A stretch of 60,257 nucleotides of DNA from a bacterium (GTDB lineage Bacteria; Hydrothermota; UBA3073; JACQXS01; JAGMCI01): assembly GCA_030018315.1 (NCBI GenBank), contig JASEGA010000010.1, forward strand, positions 1 to 60,257, read 5' to 3'. The notes under the pieces are model-generated. The model was not told the origin of the DNA and ran no database searches. It was given only the letters and a program-made list of their open reading frames with translations. Positions 27,741-35,437 of this stretch are shown here, one piece after another. The position numbers and the translations under genes are program-made. Each line of letters starts with the position of its first letter. Positions within the stretch are counted from its first letter, which is position 1.

Positions 27741-28981
27741 AGCTTTCTTGGGTCAGTTATCTTTCCTATTATTGCAGATGCTGCAGCAACAGCCGGTGAA
27801 CAAAGGTAAACCTCTGACCCCTTACCAAGTTTGCCTATAAAATTACGATTTGAAGTTGAGACCATTACTTCCCCTGGGGCAAGAATTCCAGGATGCCCAG
27901 TTGTGCAAAGGGAGCAACCCGGATTCGGTAACATTGCACCTACTTTTAAGAAGATTTCGTAAAGCCCATTATTTAATGCCTCAATTGCTACTCCCATAGT
28001 TGCTGGAACAATTATTAACCTTACTTTTGCTTTCTTACCCTTAAGAATGTGAGCAGCTTCAAGTAAATCTTCATATCTACCATTGGTACAGGAACCAATA
28101 AATACCTGGTCAATGGGAGTGCCCTCTACTTCTTTTACAGGTCTCACTTCATCAGGTGAATGAGGGCAAGCAATTTGGGGTTCAAGATTAGAAATGTCAA
28201 ACTCAAAGATTTTCTCATAATCAGCATCTAAATCAGCATGAATTGGATTGATATTCATATTTGACATCTCTTTAATGAAGTCAAGAATTTCTTGACTCGG
28301 CTCTATGAACCCAACTTTACCTGATAACTCTGTCACCATACTTGTAATAGTAATCCTTCCAGCTAATCCCATTTGTTCAATAATATCGCCAGTAAATTCA
28401 ATTGCACGATAAATTGCACCATCAGTTTTAAGGTTTTTAAGGATATAAAGGATAATATCTTTTGCACCTACAAACTCTTTCAGCTTACCACTCACAACAA
28501 CCTTTATAGTAGGTGGAACCCTGTACCATAATTTACCGTATTTTAACCCTGCAACAATGTCTGTAGTTCCCACCCCTGTAGCAAAAGCACCAAATACTCC
28601 TAAAAGATTCATGTGCGAGTCGCTTCCAATTATCACATCCCAAGGTTTTACCAACCCATGCTCAAAAAGTACATGCTGACCAATTCCTTGATTGACATCG
28701 AATAATTTACATCCTTTCTTAGCTGCAAAATCACGACATAGCTTATGATTCTGGGCTACTTTCTCATCTCTTGGTGGTACATGGAGGTCAAAAGTTATAG
28801 CTACCCTGTTTGGGTCAAATAGGGGCTCTTCTCCAAACGCATTTTCGTAGTCTAATATGACATTAGGACCACCAAAATCACGCATTGTAACTAAATCAAG
28901 CGATGCCCAAACTCTATCATCTACTTTTACCGTTTTACCAGAGGCTCTGGTTAAAATCTTTTCTATAATTGTACTACCCAT
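27737..28981 (-). CDS. leuC: 3-isopropylmalate dehydratase large subunit (LeuC2/HacA type)
   Basis: 414 residues, aconitase superfamily. Ligands for the 4Fe-4S cluster lie in FIGSCTNGRYEDLLEAA and in NPGCSLCTTGHPG. Other landmarks are FDLHVPPRDEKVAQNH, GIGQHVLFEHGLVKPWDVI and IGSDSHMNLLGVFGAFATGVG. Substrate could be isopropylmalate, citramalate or homoaconitate; no leuA or leuB is in the window to decide. Adjacent to the zinc-ribbon gene without a gap and to leuD with a 4-bp overlap. Confidence 0.92.
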   Translation of the reverse strand: MGSTIIEKILTRASGKTVKVDDRVWASLDLVTMRDFGGPNVILDYENAFGEEPLFDPNRVAITFDLHVPPRDEKVAQNHKLCRDFAAKKGCKLFDVNQGIGQHVLFEHGLVKPWDVIIGSDSHMNLLGVFGAFATGVGTTDIVAGLKYGKLWYRVPPTIKVVVSGKLKEFVGAKDIILYILKNLKTDGAIYRAIEFTGDIIEQMGLAGRITITSMVTELSGKVGFIEPSQEILDFIKEMSNMNINPIHADLDADYEKIFEFDISNLEPQIACPHSPDEVRPVKEVEGTPIDQVFIGSCTNGRYEDLLEAAHILKGKKAKVRLIIVPATMGVAIEALNNGLYEIFLKVGAMLPNPGCSLCTTGHPGILAPGEVMVSTSNRNFIGKLGKGSEVYLCSPAVAAASAIIGKITDPRKL

Positions 28982-29203
28982 TTAAATATCTGGATTATTA
29001 ATTATGTGAGGGATAGTCTTATCATTTTTTATACCAAGAGAAGAGCCACAGAATTCGCATAGATACTCATAGAGTTCACCATCCGGAAGTACAAGTAGTA
29101 ACCTCTTACGTACAGAAACTGGACATTGACATTTGGGACAGAATAGGGCAGTTGGCTCAATTTCTTCAAACCCGCCTTGGCTCGGTGAGATAGGCTGATT
29201 CAT
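28982..29203 (-). CDS. Small zinc-ribbon protein
   Basis: 73 residues, no signal peptide. Four cysteines in two pairs (CPKC at 22-25 and CEFC near 50) form a probable zinc ribbon separated by RKRLLLVLPDGELYEYL. Its start overlaps the yjbQ stop (ATGA) and its stop abuts leuC, so it is a real operon member. Function is not recognised. Confidence 0.7.
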   Translation of the reverse strand: MNQPISPSQGGFEEIEPTALFCPKCQCPVSVRKRLLLVLPDGELYEYLCEFCGSSLGIKNDKTIPHIINNPDI

Positions 29204-29616
29204 TGTAAATTAGAACCACAAACTTGAACAATTACACGCCTACTGGAGCGCGGACCGTCAAATTCACAAAGCATAATAGCTTGCCAAGTGCCAAGTTCAA
29301 GCTTACCATCTTTTACTGGAACTGTTACACTCGACCCTACTATAGCCGATTTTATATGAGCAGCTGCGTTATCATCAATATGGTCATGTAAATAGCCAGC
29401 ATGCTCTGGAATAGCACGATTTATAGCATTTAAGAAGTCGGTCTTAATATTTGGGTCAGCACTCTCGTTTAAAATAACACCTGCAGTCGCATGAGGAATA
29501 TAAACGATACAAAACCCATCCTTTACTTTTGAGGCACGGACTACTTCCATAACTTTGTAAGTCATATCTACAAGTTCCTGATGTTTCGTAGTGGCTACTG
29601 TAAATGTTACCTGCAT
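29200..29616 (-). CDS. yjbQ: YjbQ family protein (UPF0047)
   Basis: 138 residues. Family core residues are visible in IPHATAGVILNESADPNI, EHAGYLHDHIDDNAAAHIK, LGTWQAIMLCEFDGPRSSR and the C-terminal VIVQVCG. Some members have weak thiamine-phosphate synthase activity and many cluster with translation genes; the physiological role is not settled. It overlaps gltX by 10 bp, so translation is coupled. Confidence 0.92.
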   Translation of the reverse strand: MQVTFTVATTKHQELVDMTYKVMEVVRASKVKDGFCIVYIPHATAGVILNESADPNIKTDFLNAINRAIPEHAGYLHDHIDDNAAAHIKSAIVGSSVTVPVKDGKLELGTWQAIMLCEFDGPRSSRRVIVQVCGSNLQ

Positions 29617-31043
29617 TTTGAGGTCGCACTTCTTAAAAATGTTATTGCCCTATCTAATCTTTGAATTACTGCATCTTTACCAAGAATATCAGTAATATGA
29701 AAAAGACTCGGTCCAACTGTTTTACCAGTTAAAGCAAGTCTTATCGGATGTATGAGTAGCGCCGCTTTTATACCAAACTCCAAAGCTAACTCTCTTACAG
29801 TTCGCTCTACAGATTCTATATTAAATTCTTCTAACTTTGAAAGCCTATCTTTAAGCAGTGAAAGCCTCGCTTGAGTCTCCTTATGATTAAAGTAATTCTC
29901 AATACCATCTTTGTCGTATTCAACTGGGGGTTTGAAGAAATAGTCGCCAAGTGCAAAAAAATCAGTCAATTTACGCATCCTATCTTTTAAAATGCCAATC
30001 ACTTTCAACCCGTATTCCTTGTTAGCTACCAGTTGCTGGCTATCGGTAGTAGGTAAAAAAGATAAAAGTCTATCAAATAAATCTTCATTGCTCAATCTAT
30101 TTATATACTCTCCGTTCATCCATTCAAGTTTCTTAAAGTCAAAGACTGAATTTGTTTTACTCAAGTTGTCAAGCGAAAACAAGCTTATAAGTTCAGATAT
30201 AGATAGAATTTCTCTGTCTCCACCAGGTGACCAGCCAAGTAGGGCAAGGAAGTTTACAAATGCTTCAGGTAAAATACCGTCTTTTCTGTAATCAAGGACT
30301 GAGACAGCACCATGACGCTTTGAGAGCTTTGAACGGTCATGTCCAAGAATTAACGGGAGATGTATAAATTTGGGAGGCGACCAACCAAATGCCTTGTACA
30401 GGAGAATTTGCTTAAAAGTATTTGAGATGTGGTCTTCACCTCTTATTACATGAGTTATATTAAATTCGTGGTCATCAACTACACACGCAAAATTATAAGA
30501 AGGACTGCCATCAGATTTTAGGATTACAAAATCTTCTATGTCATTTGAACTCCTTTTAAGGACACCATGCAGACCATCTTCAAAATTAACCTCCATTTCC
30601 GGAACACAGAATCGGATAGCCTTGGGTCTTTTTTTGAATTCGGCTTTCTGAGTATCGGATAAATCAAGACACCTCCTATCGTATTTCCAAGCCCCTTTTT
30701 GGGCGACGACTTTTTTCTTCCTATCTTCAAGCTCTTCATGAGTACAATAGCAAAAGTAGCAAGCCCCATTTTTAAGAAGTAAATTTGCATATTTCTTGTA
30801 GATTGAGAACCTGTCAGATTGAAAATAAGGACCCTCATCCCATTCTAAACCAAGCCATTTTAAGCTTTCCAATATTGCATCGGTCATTGTAGAAGTTGAC
30901 CTATTTACATCAGTATCTTCAATTCTTAGGATAAACTTGCCGCCTTCTCCTCTTGCAAAAAGCCAGTTATACAGGGCAGTACGTGCAGTCCCTACATGCA
31001 AAAAACCAGTTGGCGACGGGGCTATTCTAACTCTTGGTTTCAT
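29607..31043 (-). CDS. gltX: Glutamyl-tRNA synthetase
   Basis: 478 residues, class I aaRS. HIGH motif in PSPTGFLHVGTARTALYNWL, FILRIEDTDVNRS, the CP region, VIRGEDHISNTFKQIL, and a KMSKS-like KLSKRHGAVSV loop. With GatB in the window it may also charge tRNA(Gln). First gene of gltX-yjbQ-zinc ribbon-leuC-leuD. The -10 box ends 7 bases before the ATG, so the message is probably leaderless; no Shine-Dalgarno sequence is present. Confidence 0.97.
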   Translation of the reverse strand: MKPRVRIAPSPTGFLHVGTARTALYNWLFARGEGGKFILRIEDTDVNRSTSTMTDAILESLKWLGLEWDEGPYFQSDRFSIYKKYANLLLKNGACYFCYCTHEELEDRKKKVVAQKGAWKYDRRCLDLSDTQKAEFKKRPKAIRFCVPEMEVNFEDGLHGVLKRSSNDIEDFVILKSDGSPSYNFACVVDDHEFNITHVIRGEDHISNTFKQILLYKAFGWSPPKFIHLPLILGHDRSKLSKRHGAVSVLDYRKDGILPEAFVNFLALLGWSPGGDREILSISELISLFSLDNLSKTNSVFDFKKLEWMNGEYINRLSNEDLFDRLLSFLPTTDSQQLVANKEYGLKVIGILKDRMRKLTDFFALGDYFFKPPVEYDKDGIENYFNHKETQARLSLLKDRLSKLEEFNIESVERTVRELALEFGIKAALLIHPIRLALTGKTVGPSLFHITDILGKDAVIQRLDRAITFLRSATSKCR

Positions 31044-31050
31044 TAGTTAT

Positions 31051-31079
31051 AAAATACATTATTAGTCGTCAAAAGTCAA
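31051..31079 (-). promoter_or_regulatory. Promoter of gltX operon
   Basis: On the minus strand TTGACT (31079-31074), 17-base spacer, TATTTT (31056-31051). Seven bases separate the -10 box from the gltX ATG at 31043. Confidence 0.65.
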
Positions 31080-31090
31080 GGATTTTTATA

Positions 31091-31119
31091 TTGACTTGTA
31101 TATCTGTATAAGATATATT
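31091..31119 (+). promoter_or_regulatory. Promoter of the glycosyltransferase operon
   Basis: TTGACT at 31091-31096, 17-base spacer, TATATT at 31114-31119. The ATG at 31127 is 7 bases beyond, so a leaderless mRNA is predicted. Divergent from the gltX promoter, 12 bases away. Confidence 0.7.
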
Positions 31120-31126
31120 TAAAATT

Positions 31127-32044
31127 ATGACACGTGTTAACACATCTGTTATTATACCCACACATAATCGGGCATATATATTAAAATCATGCCTTAACTC
31201 TTTACTTAACCAGACTGTACAAGACTACGAAATAATAATAGTGGACGATGCATCAAAAGACGAAACACCAAAGTTGGTGAAGTATTTTATAAGCACTAAG
31301 AATAAAAATATAAAATACTTAAGACTTGATAAACAAAGTGGTCCATATGCTGCGAGAAATATAGGAATTAAAGAAGCAGAAGGGGACATTATAATTTTTA
31401 TAGATTCTGATATTATTGTACATCCAAGATTTGTAGAAGACCATTTGAGATCGCATAAAAAGAACAAAAAAATTTATGTACAAGGGATGTTTAAATATAC
31501 CTATAAAATAGGAAATTTTAATTTCTATTATCCTAATGCATTTTGTATGGGAGCTTTTGCTACTGGAAATGTTTCTGTAAGGAAAGTTTGGCTTGAAGAG
31601 GTAGGAAGATTCAGTGACTTTGGTTCAATTATGGGGTATAAAGATATGGCGATGGGAATAAAACTTAGAGAGTTAGGAATAAAACCAGTATATGCATTTT
31701 TGAGATGTAAAGCATATCATATAGATAAGTATCCCGATGAGAGTTATTTTATAGAGTATTTTGGGAAAGAAATACAAAGAGGGAATAGTGGTTATTCTCT
31801 ATTAAAAAAATACGGAAAGTTAGGTAAAAAGTATTTTAATATAAATAGGATAATGTTTATCTCTAAACTATTTAAAATTTCTTATTGGGCAGTTAATGGA
31901 ATAAAATATTTGCCAAAACTTAAAGATTTTCCAATCTTACCTATTTTTCACATTCTTAGAGCAATTATGAAGTATAATTATTTGGCGAAAGGAATAAAGG
32001 AAGCAATAAATGAGGACATCGGTCATAATTCCAACATACAATAG
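31127..32044 (+). CDS. Family 2 glycosyltransferase
   Basis: 305 residues, cytoplasmic. GT-A fold with SVIIPTHNRAYILKSCL, EIIIVDDASKDET, GPYAARNIGIKEAEGD and the DxD-like IIFIDSDIIVHP. FSDFGSIMGYKDMAMGIKL is the acceptor-site region (ED motif degenerate). The C-terminus (~235-300) is basic and may bind the membrane surface. It is clearly a tandem duplicate of the next gene, which it overlaps by 35 bp. Likely transfers a sugar in lipopolysaccharide or capsule assembly; donor unknown. Confidence 0.9.
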   Translation: MTRVNTSVIIPTHNRAYILKSCLNSLLNQTVQDYEIIIVDDASKDETPKLVKYFISTKNKNIKYLRLDKQSGPYAARNIGIKEAEGDIIIFIDSDIIVHPRFVEDHLRSHKKNKKIYVQGMFKYTYKIGNFNFYYPNAFCMGAFATGNVSVRKVWLEEVGRFSDFGSIMGYKDMAMGIKLRELGIKPVYAFLRCKAYHIDKYPDESYFIEYFGKEIQRGNSGYSLLKKYGKLGKKYFNINRIMFISKLFKISYWAVNGIKYLPKLKDFPILPIFHILRAIMKYNYLAKGIKEAINEDIGHNSNIQ

Positions 32045-34175
32045 GAAAAATATTCTAACCCATTGTTTGTATAGAATACTTAATCAAACGGTGAAAGATT
32101 ACGAAGTTATAGTTGTTGACGACGGCTCAACTGATGGTACAGAAAAACTGTCTGAAATTAATAAAATAAAATATATAAAACTTAATGAGAGAAAAGGCCC
32201 TATAGCTGCAAGAAACATAGGAATAAAAAATGCTGAAGGTGAAATCATAATTTTTCTTGACTCTGATGTCCTTGTTTCAGAAAACTTTGTAGAAGACCAT
32301 GTTAAACTTCATTCTCTGAAGGATCCTGTTGGAAAAAATAACTTAATAGTTCAAGGTGTTGTCCGCCATATAAAGAAACCGGAAGATTTTGGCAAATTTT
32401 CATTACTCATAGATGGAGTTTGTTTTACTGGGCTTATCACTCAAAATGTCTCTATTCGTAAAGAATGGATTGTAAAAGTTGGTAGCTTTGATGAATCACT
32501 TACAACTGAAGGTTATGAAGATGTTGATATTGGGAGAAAATTAAAACAATTTGGCTTACATACAATATATGTGGTCAGGAAGTGTAGAGCTTGGCATGTA
32601 GATGGAAAACCAAGTATAAAAGCGTTAAAGCAAAGATTTAATCAAGTCTACTTACAAGCAAAAAATTCATTATTATTGGCGAATAAATACGGGAAATTTG
32701 CACATTTTCGTTATGTTAAATCAAACTGGATATTATTCATTTCTAATTTTTTTGAGACTCATAAATGGGCAGAAAAAGGAAGTACACTAAACTCACTTGT
32801 AAAACTTCATGATTCACCAATATTAGTATTATACCCATTGATTAAACAAATTATAAAATATCATTACAGGGCAAAAGGAATAAGGGATATAAGACACCAG
32901 ATGTCAGATGTAAAAAGTGAAAATGTAAAAGTTAGAAATCAGGATACACAGAGATTGCTTCGTCGCTTTGCTCCTCGCAATGACGGGCGGGATAAAACTT
33001 TTAACTTCTTATTTTTAAGCAACTGCTACGGAGAAGACCGCTCTGCTGCGTTAATTGCACAGGAACTTAAAAAATTAAAGCCAAATATTGAAGTCTTTGG
33101 TGCACCGCTTATATCACAAGGTGAAGAATACGAAAAGAGAGGCATCCCACTCCTTATAAAGAGTAAAATACCGCCATCAGGTGGATTTCCTACAAGAAGT
33201 CCTGTAGCTTTATTAAAGGATATTATTACAAGCTTTTATATCCCAATTAGATATTACATAGTTATCAGAAAAATACGAAAAACTGTAGACTATGGTGTAG
33301 TGGTGGGCGATGTATTCTTGCTTGTGATTGGATGGCTTGGGCTTCTTAAGCAACTTTACTTTCTCGCACCTGCTAAATCGGACTACCAAAAGCCACATTA
33401 CAAATTTGAGGAGTGGCTTATACGTAAACTTGCTGTAAGAGTCTTTACACACGACGAGTTTACAGCACAAAATCTGAGAAAAAAATCAATATCAGCATCG
33501 TTCTTGGGAAACCCAATGATTGATGAACTCCACCCAGAAGGTAATTTTTCCGCAGGATCCTCTAGAGATGGTATACCAGAAAAAAAGTTGATTGGAATTC
33601 TGCCCGGGTCAAGAGTAGAAGCGTATAAAAATTTCTTAAAAATATTGGAAGTAGTTGAGTTAATATCAAATCTTAGGAACGATTTAGCATTTGCTGCTGC
33701 TATTCCAGGTGTACTTAGTTTTAAAAAATTAATAAAACTCTCAAAGAAAAGTGGATGGCAGAGTACATTGGAAATACATCAATCAGAGTTTTATAAAGTT
33801 GAAATAGAAAAGAAAGATACTAAAGTGTTACTTTTATCCAATGCATTTGTAGACATAATCAAGCATTCTGTCCTTATAATTGGATTAGCAGGAACGGCTA
33901 ATGAGCAAGCTGCAGCACTCAGAAAGCCAATAGTATCATTCACAGGAACAGGACCACAAACTTCAAAAATAAGAATGAAGAATCAAGAAAGATTGTTAGG
34001 CGGTTGCTTGAAATTTGTCAATAATTTCCCAAAAGGTGTAGTAAATGAAATCTTGCAATTGCTTGATAATGAGAAATTGAGAAAAACAATGGGTGAAGCT
34101 GGGGTCAAAAAAATGGGAACACCAGGGGGGGCAAAAAAGATTGCAAAATTATTAGATACACTCATTGAAGGCTAA
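32010..34175 (+). CDS. Fusion of GT2 glycosyltransferase and lipid-A-disaccharide-synthase-like domain
   Basis: 721 residues. Residues 1-290 form a GT2 domain (SVIIPTYNRKNILTHCL, VIVVDDGSTDGTE, IIFLDSDVLVSENF, TEGYEDVDIGRKLKQFG). Residues ~334-721 match the lipid-A-disaccharide synthase-related family: FLSNCYGEDRSAALIAQEL, KQLYFLAPAKSDYQKPH, GILPGSRVEAY, IIGLAGTANEQAAALRKPIV. The linker (~295-333) reads like translated spacer DNA and includes a family A palindrome as RLLRRFAPRND (315-325). No stop or ATG separates the halves, though an in-frame TTG exists at 32955. Two GGATCC-type palindromes may lie at residues 103-108 and 514-518. The LpxB-like half is not a canonical LpxB. Confidence 0.85.
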   Translation: MRTSVIIPTYNRKNILTHCLYRILNQTVKDYEVIVVDDGSTDGTEKLSEINKIKYIKLNERKGPIAARNIGIKNAEGEIIIFLDSDVLVSENFVEDHVKLHSLKDPVGKNNLIVQGVVRHIKKPEDFGKFSLLIDGVCFTGLITQNVSIRKEWIVKVGSFDESLTTEGYEDVDIGRKLKQFGLHTIYVVRKCRAWHVDGKPSIKALKQRFNQVYLQAKNSLLLANKYGKFAHFRYVKSNWILFISNFFETHKWAEKGSTLNSLVKLHDSPILVLYPLIKQIIKYHYRAKGIRDIRHQMSDVKSENVKVRNQDTQRLLRRFAPRNDGRDKTFNFLFLSNCYGEDRSAALIAQELKKLKPNIEVFGAPLISQGEEYEKRGIPLLIKSKIPPSGGFPTRSPVALLKDIITSFYIPIRYYIVIRKIRKTVDYGVVVGDVFLLVIGWLGLLKQLYFLAPAKSDYQKPHYKFEEWLIRKLAVRVFTHDEFTAQNLRKKSISASFLGNPMIDELHPEGNFSAGSSRDGIPEKKLIGILPGSRVEAYKNFLKILEVVELISNLRNDLAFAAAIPGVLSFKKLIKLSKKSGWQSTLEIHQSEFYKVEIEKKDTKVLLLSNAFVDIIKHSVLIIGLAGTANEQAAALRKPIVSFTGTGPQTSKIRMKNQERLLGGCLKFVNNFPKGVVNEILQLLDNEKLRKTMGEAGVKKMGTPGGAKKIAKLLDTLIEG
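32316..32334 (+). repeat. Possible family B palindrome in the GT2 domain
   Basis: CTGAAGGATCCTGTTGGAA resembles the GGATCC-centred palindrome in archease and gatB and encodes LKDPVG here. Confidence 0.35.
32951..32984. repeat. Family A palindromic repeat forming the fusion linker
   Basis: GAGATTGCTTC, then GTCGCTTTGCT, then CCTCGCAATGAC. It is in frame inside the GT2-LpxB-like gene. The same element in reverse orientation lies in amrS (48608-48640). Confidence 0.8.
33549..33566 (+). repeat. Possible family B palindrome in the LpxB-like domain
   Basis: TCCGCAGGATCCTCTAGA matches the left half of the GGATCC palindrome exactly and encodes SAGSSR in a loop before the conserved LIGILPGSR. Confidence 0.4.
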
Positions 34176-34199
34176 ATTACTACTTTTACCATTCAGAAT

Positions 34200-35264
34200 T
34201 TAGCATTTTTCCATACTGTCCTTCATACCACTTATAATTCCCATACCTGCCCAAAATAGAATCCCTAACCCTATAACATATGGAGTATTGTCTGCTATAT
34301 TATGAATCAGAACATTAAGGAAAGAAGCAAGTAAGGCAGCTGATATCCATCTCTTAAAGTCTATGTTTCTTTTATAAATCTGCCAACCCCATCTTGTGAG
34401 TATTATAAATATTAACATAAGAACTAAAAAACCTATAATTCCAGACTCTACTAAAAAATTGAGATACATGCAGTGAATGTAGTGAGGACCTTTATAACAG
34501 TAGCTAGGTAAAGCATAATTTTCATAAAGTAAATAAAAGTTATGTATACCTACACCTGTTAAAATGCTATGCTCTTTCCACATTCTTATTCCAGGTATGA
34601 CAGTCACTTTTCTCTTTATGTCACCGGATAAGTAAGATGTATCCAAGAACCTTGTTTTTAGGGGAGTAAAAATAAAACATATTACTATCAAAATAATGGG
34701 TAAAATAATGGCTGCTACTTTTTTATTGAGAAGGCAGAAGAGAAAAATAATAGAAATTATGAGACTTATAGCTGGACCACGGGATAAAGTAAGAAAGAAA
34801 GATACAAGACTTAAAATTATAGTTGTTACTAAAAAAATTCTCTTATAACCTTTTATAAAGAAGGAAATAAAAATAGGAATAGTAAAGGCAAGGAAAGATG
34901 ATAAAATCAGTGTATTATAACAAATAGAATTTATTCGCCCACCCTGCATAGGAGCTATGATTGGAATACCTTTTATTACAAAACTTAGCTTTGTAAAATA
35001 TTGAAAAATACCTATAATAGAAATAGCACATGCACAATAGGATAAGAAATCGGTTAATTTATTGAAATCATTTTCATTTTTTAAAAGGGTCTTTGAGAGA
35101 AAGTATGAAATGAGATAACTTATAAATAATGACCCAGCAATAAAACTATGAACTTTGTAAACAGCAAAAGTAGAAGAAAGAAAAATAGCTCCAAGAAGAG
35201 AAAGTTGAACTTTATCAAGTAGGTTTAATGAGAATCTCGTCCGTGACACAAGAAAAAAAAACAA
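34200..35264 (-). CDS. O-antigen ligase/polymerase-like membrane protein
   Basis: 354 residues from a TTG at 35264, about ten membrane helices. The periplasmic loop region with RMWKEHSILTGVGIHNFYLL and HCMYLNFLVESGIIGFLVL matches the Wzy/WaaL C-terminal pattern. It probably joins or polymerises surface polysaccharide. The reading frame stays open upstream of the TTG for about 57 codons and encodes another hydrophobic stretch (GCFLSALLFTSISPYIVV) without any ATG, GTG or TTG. The true N-terminal helix may thus have lost its start codon, or a rare start is used. Confidence 0.75.
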   Translation of the reverse strand: MFFFLVSRTRFSLNLLDKVQLSLLGAIFLSSTFAVYKVHSFIAGSLFISYLISYFLSKTLLKNENDFNKLTDFLSYCACAISIIGIFQYFTKLSFVIKGIPIIAPMQGGRINSICYNTLILSSFLAFTIPIFISFFIKGYKRIFLVTTIILSLVSFFLTLSRGPAISLIISIIFLFCLLNKKVAAIILPIILIVICFIFTPLKTRFLDTSYLSGDIKRKVTVIPGIRMWKEHSILTGVGIHNFYLLYENYALPSYCYKGPHYIHCMYLNFLVESGIIGFLVLMLIFIILTRWGWQIYKRNIDFKRWISAALLASFLNVLIHNIADNTPYVIGLGILFWAGMGIISGMKDSMEKC

Positions 35265-35437
35265 AGCAGAAATTAAAAAGGCTACTACAATGTAAGGTGA
35301 AATTGAAGTAAATAAGAGAGCACTTAAAAAGCAGCCGACAGATGTCCGATGGCAGATGTGAGATTTATCTCTATTTTCCGTTCTCTGAATTCTAATTTTT
35401 ATTTTCTATTCTCTAAATTCTGATTTCCGGTTTTGTT

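Noticed and set aside
30000-30055. Repeat insertion in gltX (SFLPTTDSQQLVANKEY)
   Set aside because: The loop is variable in GltX and not clearly longer than usual; no matching repeat found.
33000-34175. Canonical LpxB
   Set aside because: The sequence fits the lipid-A-disaccharide-synthase-related family better than canonical LpxB, and no other lpx gene is in the window.
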